Shown here one piece after another: positions 34,571-46,101 of a stretch of DNA of 64,000 nt (its first letter is position 1; each line of letters opens with the position of its first letter). The notes beneath the pieces are model-generated. The model had not been told where the DNA came from. It saw only the letters and a program-made list of their open reading frames with translations, and did no database searches. The position numbers were made by a program, and so were the translations under genes. The stretch is from positions 259,749,533-259,813,532 of the forward strand of contig NC_081410.1 in NCBI RefSeq assembly GCF_030272615.1. Direction: 5' to 3'. This DNA comes from Cryptomeria japonica (lineage: Eukaryota; Streptophyta; Pinopsida; Cupressales; Cupressaceae).

Positions 34571-35929
34571 TGTTGTTATTTGCATGAAGATTGCATTAAT
34601 GATATGTTATGTTGTCATTAATGTCAATTAAACCGATAGGAAGATATTTGAGGAAGATGTTGTAAACCGATATGTAAGTTTGTGAGTTGAATCGATAAAT
34701 TGGTGTATAAGGTTAAACCCTTTCTATGCAATGTAACTAGTAAACCCTAACCGATCAAGTTTGTTGGTTTAAGATCTAATGATGAGTGGTAATGATAGTG
34801 ACACATGTGATCATTGTATGAGAATTAGTTCCAATTGTTTTTGACGCATTTGTTTGATTGTCTAGGGAATGATCAAAGTGGATTGCATCTAATGCATAGC
34901 GCGTGATGAGTTACAAAGTCCTATGAAGCGGTGATCATGAAGCGGTTGGAATTTTCTTGAAGAATGTGTATAGATTTCTATGTAAATCCAATGGTCACAC
35001 TTTGAACCGATTTGTTTGTAATCTCTATGAGAAAATTAGGTTTTTGTTGTGTTATCGATCTAATTGATTTTTATTTAAGGTCGATGAAATTGTTTGTAAA
35101 GTTGTTGGCAAAGTTGGCAGAAATCAGTTGAGTGTGTGGTTGCCTAACTGGAGAATGGATCTGTAGTTTGTGTAAAAGCAGCTTGAAGCTTAAAAGCATT
35201 TGATCAAGCAAATGTAGTGCTATTCAGACAGATCAAGAAAACCTGTTGTTTTCTAACAATTACAATAGAAATGAAATCCCCTAACCGGGTAAGATCTAAC
35301 AAGCTTGTTTACTTCTTAAATCCTCTAACAAGGTGGTCCATTAGCTTGGATTCTCAAATCCTCTACCAAGGTTACTCCTAACAGGGTGTTTTCTTTTCAT
35401 CAAGGCATTTTGTAAATCCCTTAACCGAGTGATTCCTAACAGGATCGGTTCTTAACATGACTTATTGTAAAAGCTTTAATAGGCTTGGGTCCTAATAGGG
35501 AGAACTTTAGAAGAGTTTAGATAGCTATCTTGTGAGTCTCATCACACCATGGTTTTTACCTATTTGGGTTTTCCACGTATAAATATTTGTGTCATGTGGT
35601 GAATGTTTTTGTGGTTATGATCTTATTTATTGATTTGATTGACTACTTAACTTCTGATAAGGCATGATAACTGGAAGCATTGAGAGATGAAATATGTTGA
35701 TATATGATTAAGCATTTTCATGTTTACAAGATTGAAGTTGTTTACTGTTAAGTTGGTATAACAGTTAACCGGTTGATGTTGAGTATTCTTATGAGTATTG
35801 ATCTTGATAGTGAAAGTTTACTTTGTGTGATTGAATTTGAGATTGGGAATTTTGTATCAGTTTTTCAGTTTACTAATTCACCCCCCTCTCAGTAATCTAC
35901 CAGATACTTATTCTTTCATCATACCATCA
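34571..35929 (+). repeat. 5' LTR of nested copia
   Basis: 1359 bp. It starts TGTTGTTATTTGCATGAAG and ends TACCATCA. It aligns with 40443-41421 except that the latter lacks about 376 bp corresponding to 34620-34995. Confidence 0.9.
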
Positions 35930-35930
35930 A

Positions 35931-35943
35931 TTGGTATCGGAGC
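35931..35943 (+). other. Primer-binding site, initiator tRNA-Met type
   Basis: TTGGTATCGGAGC, one base after the LTR, matches the usual TGGTATCAGAGC with one difference. Confidence 0.8.
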
Positions 35944-36000
35944 ATCTCAAGTCCTCTTAAATCTAAAATCCTAACAACTTGAGGTAAAGATCTTATAGAT

Positions 36001-36912
36001 CATGAAGAAGAAGAAAGGTCTGAAGTTCAACAAAGATAACAATAGGATATGGAGCGACATAAGGAAGATTTACATTAAGAGTCTGGGAAGTCAGTATTGG
36101 TATCATGTAGAAACTCAGTATGTTACACCTACTGGAACTCAGACTGATGATCAGAAGAAATAACAAAAAGAAAATCATCAAGCATTGGAGGCTATTATCA
36201 GTTCCCTGTTTGATGCTAATATGTAGATGTTCATGGTCTTGAAACTCCATATGAAGTATGGAAAAAACTTGAAGAGATTTATAGCGATGATGAACATGTT
36301 AAAATTGCTAAAGAGGAGAGCCTAAGAGGTAAGTTTGATGACATGAGAATGTCTGAAGGTGAGAATATCTAGCAGTATGGTCAAAGGATAAAAGAGATAG
36401 TTGGTGAAATAAAGAGTGCAAGAGGGAAAGTGGAAGATGCCACAGTGATTAGTAAGGTACTGAGAACCCTGCTACCGGTCTATGCTATCCAAATTGCAGC
36501 TATTCAGGAGCTGAAGTCCATTGACAAAACTAAGGTAACTCTTGACTCTATCATTGGCAAACTTACTGCTTTTGAATTAAACGGCTATGATGGTAGTGTA
36601 CAAAAATTAGAATCTGCATTCAGAGCTTCTGTCTCTAACCCGTCTATGAGAAAACGTAGAGATACTTGTCATGGTTATGAATCTAGATCCAGCAGAGATG
36701 CTGATGATGAAGACATCCTAGTGGAGCATGAAGCATTGTTGGCAAAACGACTGGCTAGTGGCACCGGGAAATACAGAGGTAAACTACCTTTAAAATGTTT
36801 TGCATGCAACAAGATTGGTCATATAGAAGCTAACTGTCCTAATGGTGAAAATGAACACAAGAGAGATAAATTAAAGAAGTATAAGGGCAATGCAAGAGAG
36901 ATTGTCTTATAG
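36001..36912 (+). pseudogene. Gag, nested copia
   Basis: The N-terminal part starts MKKKKGLKFNKDNNRIWSDI at 36004 and is interrupted by stops and frame changes up to about 36430. The 160-codon frame at 36430-36912 has the copia gag core (VISKVLRTLLPVYAIQIAAI, TLDSIIGKLTAFELNGYD) and a clean CCHC zinc knuckle CFACNKIGHIEANC at about residues 122-135. TAG stops at 36224, 36370 and 36910 lie where Gln is likely. The knuckle would bind genomic RNA. Confidence 0.85.
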
Positions 36913-36959
36913 CAGTTGACAGTGGTATTACTGATGAAGAATCTGATGATGATGCTAGT

Positions 36960-37110
36960 GAAGATATTCTGTTTGTAGCTATTAAAGAAGAGATATTAGA
37001 TTAGAAGGCACTAGTGTTTAGGATGGATAACTCTAATGATTAGATCATTGATAGTGGTTGTTCACATCATATGACTGGTGATCGAAGAAAATTTCTTTCC
37101 TTGAAGGAAT
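36960..37110 (+). pseudogene. Protease, nested copia
   Basis: The motif IIDSGCSHHMTGD at about 37045-37083 is the copia protease active site with the DSG triad intact. It is preceded by TAG at the place where copia relatives have Trp. The domain continues into the 142-codon frame at 37071-37499 (YVVKFGNDSPCMVRGKGVIS). Confidence 0.8.
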
Positions 37111-38265
37111 TTGATGGCTATGTTGTCAAATTTGGCAATGACTCACCCTGTATGGTTAGAGGTAAGGGAGTTATTTCTCTTAATGGGAAGAGCAGTGTTG
37201 ATGATGTCTATTGGGTTGAAGGTATAAAGCACAATCTTATGAGTGTGGCACAACTTAATGACAGAGGATACCCACTGGAGTTTAGAAATGGTATGCACAA
37301 AATATTTGACAATAAAGGTGAATTGATTGCAACCAGGAAACAAACAAGAGGTAATCTATTTCATCTTAATCCTAAAGTTAGCAACTGTTTGATTGCAAAG
37401 ATAGATGATAGATGGCTTTGGCATAGGAGATTTTATCATATAACCTTTGATAACATTGTTAAAGTAAGAAAGTCCAAGACAGTAAGAGGTCTGCCTTAGC
37501 TAGACAATCCGGTTAATTCTCTTTGTAAAGAATGTCAGTCAGGAAATATGACTTCTTCAACTTTCAAGAGAATGTCCTTCTCAGCAGAGCACTTGTTAGA
37601 TTTGGTTCATATAGATCCATGTGGACCAATAAGAACAAGAAGCATTCAAGATGATAGATATTTCATGGTCTTCACTGATGATTGTTCAAGGATGATGTGG
37701 GTCACATTCTTGAAGGATAGGAATGAAGCTTTTAGTAATTTCAAGGCATTCAGGGCCTTAGCTGAGAAAGAGAGTGGCAAAAAGATAAAATGTCTGAGAA
37801 TAGATCAAGGTGGTGAATTTACTTCTGAGGAATTCACTAAGTACTGTGATGAGAACAGTATCAAGCGGTAGCTCTTTGCACCAAGAACACCACAACAAAA
37901 TGGTATAGCAAAGAGGAACAACTGGTCAGTGGTTGAAGCTGCTAGGACAATGTTGATACAAGGAGGTGTAGCGAATTTTTTTTGGAAAGAAACTGTAAGT
38001 ACAACTGTCTACACAATGAACCGAGTTCTGGTGAAAAGAGGTAAGGACAAGACCCCTTATGAATATTGGTATGGGAGATCACCTGATGTTAGCTATTTTA
38101 AGATATTTGGTAGCAAATGTTTTATTAAAAGAGGTGATTACATTATCAAGTTTGAAGCTAAGAGTGATGAAGGCATATTTATTGGCTATTCCACCAAGAG
38201 TAAGGCCTATAAATGCTTCAACAACCAAACACAAAGAATTGTTGAGAGTGTTGATGTTTGAGTAG
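37111..38265 (+). pseudogene. Integrase, nested copia
   Basis: The GAG-pre-integrase segment (WLWHRRFYHITFDNIVKV), with His and Cys of the zinc site (LCKECQSGNM), precedes the catalytic core. The core has HIDPCGPIRTRS (first Asp), RIDQGGEFTSEEF (second Asp) and PQQNGIAKRNN, where the catalytic Glu of the usual NGxAERxN is Lys. TAG stops at 37497 and 37869 break the frame. The C-terminal part contains FFWKETVSTTVYTMNRV and SYFKIFGSKCFIK. The Glu-to-Lys change fits a G-to-A transition. Confidence 0.85.
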
Positions 38266-38599
38266 ATGAATGTCCTAAAGTATCAGAAGGAACCAGTTTA
38301 GAGAAAAAGGATGAAGATCCTCGCATTTTGCTTTTGGAACCTGAAACTATTTAATCAGAAACTAGTAAAGCAAATTCTGATGTACTTGTTCAACTGGAAC
38401 AAATAAATTCAGAAGAAGATGATAATGAAGAAGCTGAACCTAAAGAGAATGATCATGTTATTCCTAGGTATGTGAGAACGAACCAAAATCCTGAGCAGAT
38501 TATTGGGGATAAGGATGCTGGAGTACTAACTAGAAGGAGAATAAGAGAAAAATCTTGCATGATCTCCACCATTGAATCAAGAAGTGCTAAGGAGGCATT

Positions 38600-39310
38600 T
38601 GGTGATGATCATTAGGTTAAAGCTATGGAGGAGGAATTGGATCAAATTGAGAAGAACAACACTTGGACCCTGTTACCTTGACCGATAAACAAGAATGTTA
38701 TAGGTACTAAATGGGTATTCAAAAACAAGTTAAATGAAGATGGTGTTGTAGTTTGCAACAAGGCAAGATTAGTTTGTAAGGTTTATGCTCAAGAAGAAGG
38801 AGAAGATTATGGCAAAAATTTTGCACCAGTCGCAAGACTGGAAGGTGGCAGAATTTTACTTGCAATTACAGCTCATAAGAAGTTCAAGGTATACCAGATG
38901 GATGTTAAGTCTACATTTTTCAATGGGATATTGGAAGTAGAGGTATACATAGAGCAGCCAGATGGTTATGTTTTGACAAATGAGAAAGACATGGTATGCA
39001 GATTCAATAAAGCTTTGTATGGATTAAAGCAGACACCTAAGCATGCTATGAATGACTTCATACACATCTGATGAAGATAGGCTTTGCAAGAACTAGTGAT
39101 GATAGTAATATTTATCTCAAGTTTTAAGGAGATGAAATACTGGTCAGTGAAGTATTTGTTGATGATATTATTTTTGGAGGTAATGATGTCATTAGCAACA
39201 ATTTTGCAGATGAAATGAAAATTGAGTTTGAAATGTCTTTAGTAGGGGAAACAAATTTTTGCATAGGCTTGCAGATACAGAAAATGAAGAATGGTATTTT
39301 CATTACATAA
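38600..39310 (+). pseudogene. Reverse transcriptase, nested copia
   Basis: AMEEELDQIEKNNTWTLL is preceded by TAG at 38613 (Trp in relatives) and followed by TGA. Then come GTKWVFKNKLNEDGVVVCNK, FAPVARLEGGRILLAITAHK, VYQMDVKSTFFNGILEVEVY, FNKALYGLKQTPKHAMNDF and the catalytic box VFVDDIIFGG at about 39150-39180. FVDD is a usual copia variant of YVDD. The MDVKSTF block has Thr-Phe where AF is usual. Frames change near 39070. Confidence 0.88.
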
Positions 39311-39319
39311 TCTAAGTAT

Positions 39320-40108
39320 GTGAAAGAGGTTTTGAAGACTTTTGGAATGAGTGAATGTAAACCAGTTGGAACACCAATGGTTATAGGTTGTAAGTTATCC
39401 AAGGAAGATGAATCTAAGTCTGTTGATGAAAATGAATACAGGTCAATGATTGGAAAGTTACACTATGTTGTTCATAGCAGACCGGATATTTCCCACGCGA
39501 TTGGTAAAATTGATAGATTTCAGAAGAATCCAAAGGAAGCACATTTGATAGCAACCAAGAGAATTTTTAGATATCTGAAAGGTACAATTGACTATGGATT
39601 ATGGTATCCCTATGGAGGAAACTTTGATTTGAAGGTGTACACAAATGCTGATTGGGCAGGAAATGTTGATGACCGGAAAAGTACTACCGGTGGAGCATTC
39701 TTTCTAGGAGGAAGGCTTGTTTCATGGAGTAGTAAGAAGCATAGTTGTACTTCACAATCTACTGCTGAAGCTGAGTATGTCACAGCTTATATGAATTGCA
39801 CACAGACTATTTGGATGAGGCACATTTTGGAAGGTTTTAAGATGAAAATATCAGAACCTATAAATATTTTATGTGATAATGCAAGTGCCATAAATATTTC
39901 TAAGAATCCTGTTTTGCACGCTCACACCAAGCACATTGAATTGAAGTATCACTTTTTGAGGGAAAATGTTCAAAGTAAAGATGTTATCTTAGAGCATGTT
40001 TCTACCAAGGAGAAACTTGCATATATCTTTGCCAAACCTCTGCCTAAGGCTACATTTGAGTGTCTTAGAAGACAACTAGGGGTTGTACCCCTTCATGAAG
40101 TTAGTTGA
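39320..40108 (+). pseudogene. RNase H and RT C-terminus, nested copia
   Basis: A 262-codon open frame covers the RT tail (PVGTPMVIGCKLSKEDESKS, YRSMIGKLHYVVHSRPDISH) and a complete copia RNase H: YTNADWAGNVDDRKSTTGGA, STAEAEYVTAYMNCTQTIWM, CDNASAINISKNP and KHIELKYHFLRENV. The acidic residues of RNase H (D in NADWAG, E in AEAEY, D in CDNASA) are visible. It is the longest intact piece of this copia, and ends naturally with TGA after PLHEVS. Confidence 0.9.
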
Positions 40109-40442
40109 GCATGATGCTGATTACATCAGTCCTTGAATCACTTGCAGAATTTTACATGGATTGATGAAGAAGTGTATGTATTCCACAGGGGTAGCATCAA
40201 GTTGTAGTATGTTGTTGATGCATAGTGAAATTTTGATATTACATGTTTTACTTTCAATTTGGCATTGCTGTCAAAGGGGGAGAAGAATTATGTGATTGTG
40301 GCAAAGGGAAACCAGTGACAAGATGAAGACAGAAAGAGCATGGTGAATACTTGGTAATGTAAACCAGGATTCCTATTCACCAATCACAACAACAATCAGA
40401 GGCATTGATATTTGTATTGCCATCAATTCCAAAGGGGGAGAT
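40109..40442 (+). other. 3' untranslated region and polypurine tract, nested copia
   Basis: About 330 bp without coding potential. A first purine run (CAAAGGGGGAGAAG) lies near 40274. A second (CAAAGGGGGAGAT) directly precedes the LTR at 40431-40442 and is the functional-looking polypurine tract. Two identical tract cores 155 bp apart may reflect a second initiation site for plus-strand DNA. Confidence 0.75.
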
Positions 40443-41421
40443 TGTTGGCATTTGCATGAAGATTGCATTAATGATAGGTTATGTTGTCATTCACACTTTG
40501 AACCGATTTATTTGTAATATTTATGAGAGAATTAGGTTTTTGTTGTGTTACCAACCTAATTGATTTGTATTTAAGGTCGATGAAGTTGTTTGTAAAGTTG
40601 TTGGCAAAGTTGACAGAAATCAGTTAGTGTGTGGTTGCCTAACCGAATAATGGATCTGGTTTATATAAAAGAAGATTGAAGCTTAAAAGGATCCGATCAA
40701 GCAAATGTAGTGCTATTCAGATAGATCAAGAAAACCTATTGTTTTCTAACAATTACAATAGAACTGAAATCCCCTAACCGGGTAAGCTCTAACAAGCTTG
40801 GTTACTTCTTAAATTCTCTAACAAGGTGGTCCATTAGCTTGGATTCTCAAATACTCTACCGAGGTTACTCCTAACAGGGTATTTGCTTTTCATCAAGGCA
40901 TTTTGTAAATCCCTTAACCAGGTGATTCCTAATAGGATCAATTCTTAATAGGACTTATTGTAAAAGCTTTAACAGGCTTGGCTCCTAACAGGGCTAACTT
41001 CAGAAGAGTTTAGATAGCTATCTTGCGAGTCTCATCTCACCATGGTTTTTACCTATTTGGGTTTTCCACATATAAATATTTGTGTCATGTGGTGAATGTT
41101 TTTGTGGTTATTATATTATTTGTTGATTTGATTGACTACTTAACTTCTGATAAGGCATGATAACTGGAAGCATTGAGAGATGAAATATGTTGATATATGA
41201 TTAAGCATTTTGATGTTTATAAGACTGAAGTTATTTATTGTTAAGTTGGTATAACAGTTAACCGGTTGATGTTAGTATTCTTATGAGTATTGATCTTGAC
41301 AGTGAAAGTTTACTTTGTGTGATTGAATTTGAGATTGGGAAGTTTGTATTAGTTTTTCAGTTTATTGATTCATCCCCCTCTTAGTAATCTACCAGATACT
41401 TATTCTTTCATCATACCATCA
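40443..41421 (+). repeat. 3' LTR of nested copia, internally deleted
   Basis: 979 bp, starting TGTTGGCATTTGCATGAAG and ending TACCATCA. Compared with the 5' LTR it has lost about 376 bp between GTTGTCATT and CACACTTTGAACC. Otherwise the two align closely. Confidence 0.9.
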
Positions 41422-42640
41422 AATCCTTCCCCCTAACCAATCAAACAATCAACAAAAAACCTTCATACGCCAATCCTCTCGATACACCATCATTGTTGAA
41501 ACCCTCTATAGACGAGGTCTCGATGGTACTCTCCTCTAATGTCTAGAGAAAGGTGAGGTGACCACAACGTTAGAAGAAGTACATGAAGGTATCTCTAGAG
41601 CTCATTAAAGTGGCCCTTCATTGGCTAAAAAGATTATGCGGACAGGATACTATTGGCCCTCCATGGAAAAATTCTCCTACTACTTTGTCAAAAAGTGCAA
41701 GAAGTGCCAAGTTCACGGAGATATGATACATGCCCCAGTGCAAGAATTGCAACCTATCACAACACCATGGCCCTTTTGTCAGTAGGGACTTGAACTTGTG
41801 GGTAAAATCCATCCATCTTCATCCAATAGCCACAAATTTATCATTACCGCCACATAGTACTTCACCAAGTGGATCGAAGTTGTTCCACTCACCCAAGTCA
41901 CCGACAAGCAGATTGCCTCATTCATCCTCAGTTACATCATCTACCAGTATGGTGTACCTATGTCCATCATCACAAATAACGGGCTCCGTTTCAAACATCA
42001 AGATGTCTGTGAACTCTATGAGAAGTTTCATATCCAACATCATTTTTCAACCCCATATTACCCACAAGGCAATCGTCAAGCAGAAGCATCAAATAAGAAT
42101 ATATTGAGGATCCTTAAAAAGACAGTCAATGATGCTGGCCGTGATTGGCACATTCATTTGAATCTGACACTATGGGCATATCAAACTAGAATTTGAACCC
42201 CCACAGGTGCAATCCCCTACTCATTAGTTTATGAAGCAGAAGCCATCTTGTCTATTGAGGTTGAATTACCATCTCTACGGGCCTCCTTGCACAATCTAAT
42301 AAATGATGAAGAATACTGAGTCTCACATCTTTAGGACTTGGAACTGCTTGATGAAAAGCGACAAGCTGCCTATAATCACCTAAAAGCCTATCAACAATGC
42401 ATGAGCAGAAGATACAATCATAGGGTACATTTGAAGTAGGAGATCTTATTCTCAGGGAGAATCCTCGCAATCAACTGAACATAGAACATTGGGACAAATT
42501 TGAATCCAATTGGCTGGGTCCATATGTCATCACTGTCATCTTTGGGTCTGGGGCATATCGGTTAGCAACTTCAGAAGAAGAACCACTACCAGATCCAGTC
42601 AATAGCATGCATCTCAAAAAGTTTCATACATAAGCTGTGC
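41422..42640 (+). pseudogene. Integrase, gypsy element 2 (part 2)
   Basis: After the copia insertion the frame resumes with LPPNQ. The zinc-binding region reads VHEGISRAH and YFVKKCKKCQVHGD. The core contains FTKWIEVVPLTQVTDKQIAS and ITNNGLRFKHQDVCELYEKF, where the catalytic Asp of the usual TDNG is Asn. It ends with STPYYPQGNRQAEASNKNIL, which keeps the Glu. The C-terminal domain (FGSGAYRLATSEEEP, MHLKKFHT) follows with frameshifts and ends at a TAA near 42630. Several TAG and TGA stops are present. Confidence 0.88.
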
Positions 42641-44756
42641 AGAGCATCAGGCTCATCCAATATCACCAATACAAAAAAAAAAGAAAAAGAAAATAGTAAA
42701 GAAAAACCATTCATCCAAATGGTGAAAACCACTTTGGTGGCGCCTTGGATAAGTAAGGTGGTGAAAACCTAGCAAATAGGTGCCATTCGTAAAGGTTATG
42801 GCTCCATTGTCTTTCAAACTTGTTGCGATCACATCCATTCATCCATCATTTATACCATGGCTTGTTATTGATATGAAATTAGGGTTATTACTTCATGTGT
42901 TCCGCGCCCCACTTTCATACTGACACTTTTCTCGGGGCAATATTTTTAACCTACTAATGGGAGTTTATTATCCATGGTTGTGATTCATTGAGTTGCTCAT
43001 TCAAAAAAGTCCTGAAATAATACCAAAAACATTCATAAAATCTCTTAAAATACCAAAAACATTTGAAAATATCATGAAGAAAACATAAAAAAAACATTCA
43101 CAACATTCAAAAAATCCAAAAACATGACAAAAACATCAAAATCAATTAAAAACATTGAAAAGTATATTGTTCCTTGTACATACACATCGCAACAGAAGCA
43201 AAAACAACATTTTGAAACTCATGACCACCTATCAAATCAACCAACAAATCACACGTCTGTGCACAACTGTCTTCACAAGGATGCATCTTTCCTTACAAAC
43301 AAGACATGGTTCCTTTTTTTCTTTGACAAGAAAATTTTGTTTGGCTGATAAGCACTTGGTCAATTTTTTTTTATTTATTTCAGGTTTCTATGCTACTCCA
43401 GGATATCCACAAGTGATTAGAGTAGTCAGGATGGTTCTTGATATCTTTTTCTTTATTTGCTGTCTATGGATCATTCCAATGAAGTTCTGGGGCATATACT
43501 AATGGTGTCTACGTGGAGATTTCACTAAGATATGCAATCCTATGCAAAAAATACAGTCATGGATCACTATGGTTTACTGACTACAAGGTATACCTCAACC
43601 ATTTGTATATGAACTCGAATGGAGGGGAACTTTCCTTGTCTGCGATGCTTGCTTATAGGTGCAACACTCAACCTTGGTTTCTGATACCTCGGCCAAGATC
43701 GGTACTACCATGCTCGATGATGAAAATTAAGCACTGTGAATAAGCCATGGATTGCCAGTCTCATCTCATCTATATATATTGCATTCTGTTGCATTCCATC
43801 CATCCATAATTCCATATCACTACATATCATTCATACAGTCATGATAATGGATACTCTATTTTGATCCTCTTACATAAGAATGATTACCAGTTCCTCCATA
43901 CCTTCTATTTAACATTGAATCCACCCCCTGACCCTCCCTATTTAGGTCATCTTCATAATTGCATACCCTGCATCGTTTCCCATCAAACCAATCAAGCCAT
44001 GTTCATCACCATCCATCTCTAAAAGGAGGGGTTGCGTAACCTATGTTACCTAGGTCATCCTATAAATAAAGCAATTTACTATGTCTACATAGGTACATTG
44101 ACTCACACACACCTAGACTACAATAGGCATTTACATCAATTGCCTAGTCTCAATAGGTACGCTAAGTCCAACAAATGCCACAAACAACCTAAAACACAAA
44201 CACTATCAATTGATCAACCAATCAAACACAATCAAAACAAACAATTACATCAATTGTCTAAGTCTTAATGAGTATTTTGCTTCAGATACCTTGACTTCAT
44301 CAGGCAATTACATCATTTGTCTAAGTCTCAACATGTCACTTTGACTCAATTACATAGACTTTATCTTGTCTGAGCAAACCACTGACATCAACTGTCATGC
44401 TTTGACTAAAACCAAGGAAATTCAACTGATTGCACCAGACTGTCCAACCAATATTGATCAATTGAACAACATAAATCAAATGCACCACAATACTGCATTT
44501 GCATCGTATCTCCTACATGAGCTAAGGGTACTTACCAACTTCCCATTATTCTCTATTGCTCATCATTCACCCTCATTCATTCCAAAATCCCCCATTTTCC
44601 CATGCCTAATTTTCTTAAATTTTTTGAGAGATCGCCCAATTTTTTGAAATTTTGTCACATCTCTTGAGGGGGCATACCTAACCACCAATTTGGTACATAC
44701 TGGGGCACGTACTATGCTTACTTGTTTTTCTTTGAAACAATGTGATAAACCACATT
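42641..44756 (+). other. 3' untranslated region, gypsy element 2
   Basis: About 2.1 kb without coding potential. Just after integrase comes an A-rich run and a GGTGAAAACC-containing stretch (two copies near 42720 and 42760). An AAAACATTCAAAAA-type degenerate repeat occupies about 43006-43160. The last part has weak periodic copies of CAATTACATCAATTGTCTAA (44120-44330). The end (CACATTGTCTCAGAGAGGGG) is shared with element 3. Confidence 0.6.
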
Positions 44757-44774
44757 GTCTCAGAGAGGGGCAAA
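44757..44774 (+). other. Polypurine tract, gypsy element 2
   Basis: CTCAGAGAGGGGCAAA directly precedes the 3' LTR. The element 3 counterpart on the minus strand is CTCAAAGAGGGGCAAAA. It would prime plus-strand DNA synthesis. Confidence 0.75.
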
Positions 44775-46101
44775 TGTAGACACCCAAATCCGTCTACTTA
44801 ATTAAATGAATACTTAGTATTTATTTGATTATTTAACCATCGATCAACAATTAATTAAATTAATATTTAATTAATTCATCTTAAACCTCTTCCCCTATTA
44901 ATTAAATAAATTATTCAATTTATTTAATTTAATTCATTAAACCATATTTTGAAAATTAATTAAATAAATAAAGCATATTTGTTTAAATAACTCATCTCCA
45001 CATTTAAATAAATCAATATTTATTTAAAATCCCTAAAACCCTCCCACTTGCATTCTCCTATAAATGCAAGTTGCATGATTTTAGTTGAAATAAATGAATT
45101 TTATTTTAATTAAAATCCCCTTTTATCCTCACCCATTTGCTCACTACCCCTTATAGATTCTTCTAAACCCCTTCTAGACTCTTCTAATCCCTTCTAATTA
45201 GCCTAATCCCCCTCTCTAACCATTTGCACATCCCTTAATAAAGGTTAGTTCTCAAAACAACCCAAAAGTCTTCAATAACCATTAAAGGCTTTGTGTCTCC
45301 AACAAGCTAACATCAAAAGTCTTCAATAACCATTAAAGGCTCTTATATGACCATAAATGGTTAATTCAAACTTAACCTTTGGTTAGAGACTTTCTCTCCA
45401 ACTCAACCATCTTTTAACTTGCTTTGACCATGGTTATCCCTTTTACTCTTGCACAAGAGTTTATCCCTTGGATAATAAGTTTATCCAATAACCCAACCCA
45501 CATGAGGTTACCCTCACGTCTCCTTAGACATTAAATGCTCCTTCTCTCTCCTCTCAAACCATCTCATGTTGACACTTGTCATCATGGGATTGGGTTGAAA
45601 TCCATCACATGGATCCTAAACCCATCAACCTTGACCCTTCACAAGCCTACTCATTCTTAGCCATTCAATCAACATTTTTCCCTATAAAAGAACCTCATTC
45701 CCCAAACAAAAAAATTAGAAGAGCATTTTAGAGCATTGTTATTATAGTAAAATTCACATAGACATTAGGAGCTTTCTCATAGCAAACCTTTTACACTTGC
45801 ATAAGAATTTATTTTTTTATTTACAACCATCTTGAATCTTCATATGGTATCTATGGATAGTGCTAAAAGCTGAGAGCTACAGTCATTTGGAACTTGGAGA
45901 GGAGAGGAACAAGGAAGAGCCAACATCATAAAGCATAGGGGGGAGTATTAGAGTTGTCTAGTTCTTTATTTTCCCATTTGCTTTGTTACTAATCCTTCTT
46001 GATATGCTTTTGAAATAGATTCATTTTTATGTTATGCTTATGGTTGAAAGTTTACTAACATGATTTTTTTATTATCCACTAATCCTGTTTTCATAGCATC
46101 A
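44775..46101 (+). repeat. 3' LTR of gypsy element 2
   Basis: 1327 bp, starting TGTAGACACCC and ending CATAGCATCA. It differs from the 5' LTR by substitutions, by a local duplication of about 50 bp (CTTCAATAACCATTAAAGGC twice at 45265-45345) and by loss of about 30 bp near 45420. Confidence 0.9.

Larger units (their letters stand above)
34571..41421 (+). mobile_element. Copia LTR retrotransposon nested in the integrase of element 2
   Basis: The element starts TGTTG, ends ACCATCA, and is flanked by AATCA (34566-34570) and AATCC (41422-41426). The uninterrupted site in the reading frame would be AATCC, so the left copy has one change. It contains two LTRs, an initiator-Met-type primer site, gag with a CCHC knuckle, protease, integrase, RT and RNase H in copia order, and a polypurine tract. 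Stops and frameshifts disable it. The lineage may be near Tork/SIRE-type copia, but I cannot place it firmly. Confidence 0.92.
20794..46101 (+). mobile_element. Gypsy element 2: full-length Tat-type LTR retrotransposon with two nested guests
   Basis: Two LTRs (20794-22084 and 44775-46101) in the same orientation share TG...CA ends and are flanked by GATAT (20789-20793) and GATAC (46102-46106), a 4-of-5 target duplication. Between them lie a tRNA-Trp-type primer site, a long leader, gag, protease, G-patch, spacer, RT, RNase H, second RNase H, integrase, a 2.1-kb 3' UTR and a polypurine tract. Removing the guests (23899-27631 and 34571-41421, with one copy of each duplication) leaves about 14.7 kb, within the range of large Tat-type elements. 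All frames are broken. Confidence 0.9.

Noticed and set aside
40109-40442. An env-like ORF after copia pol
   Set aside because: There is no open frame of useful length, and two polypurine runs occupy the stretch.
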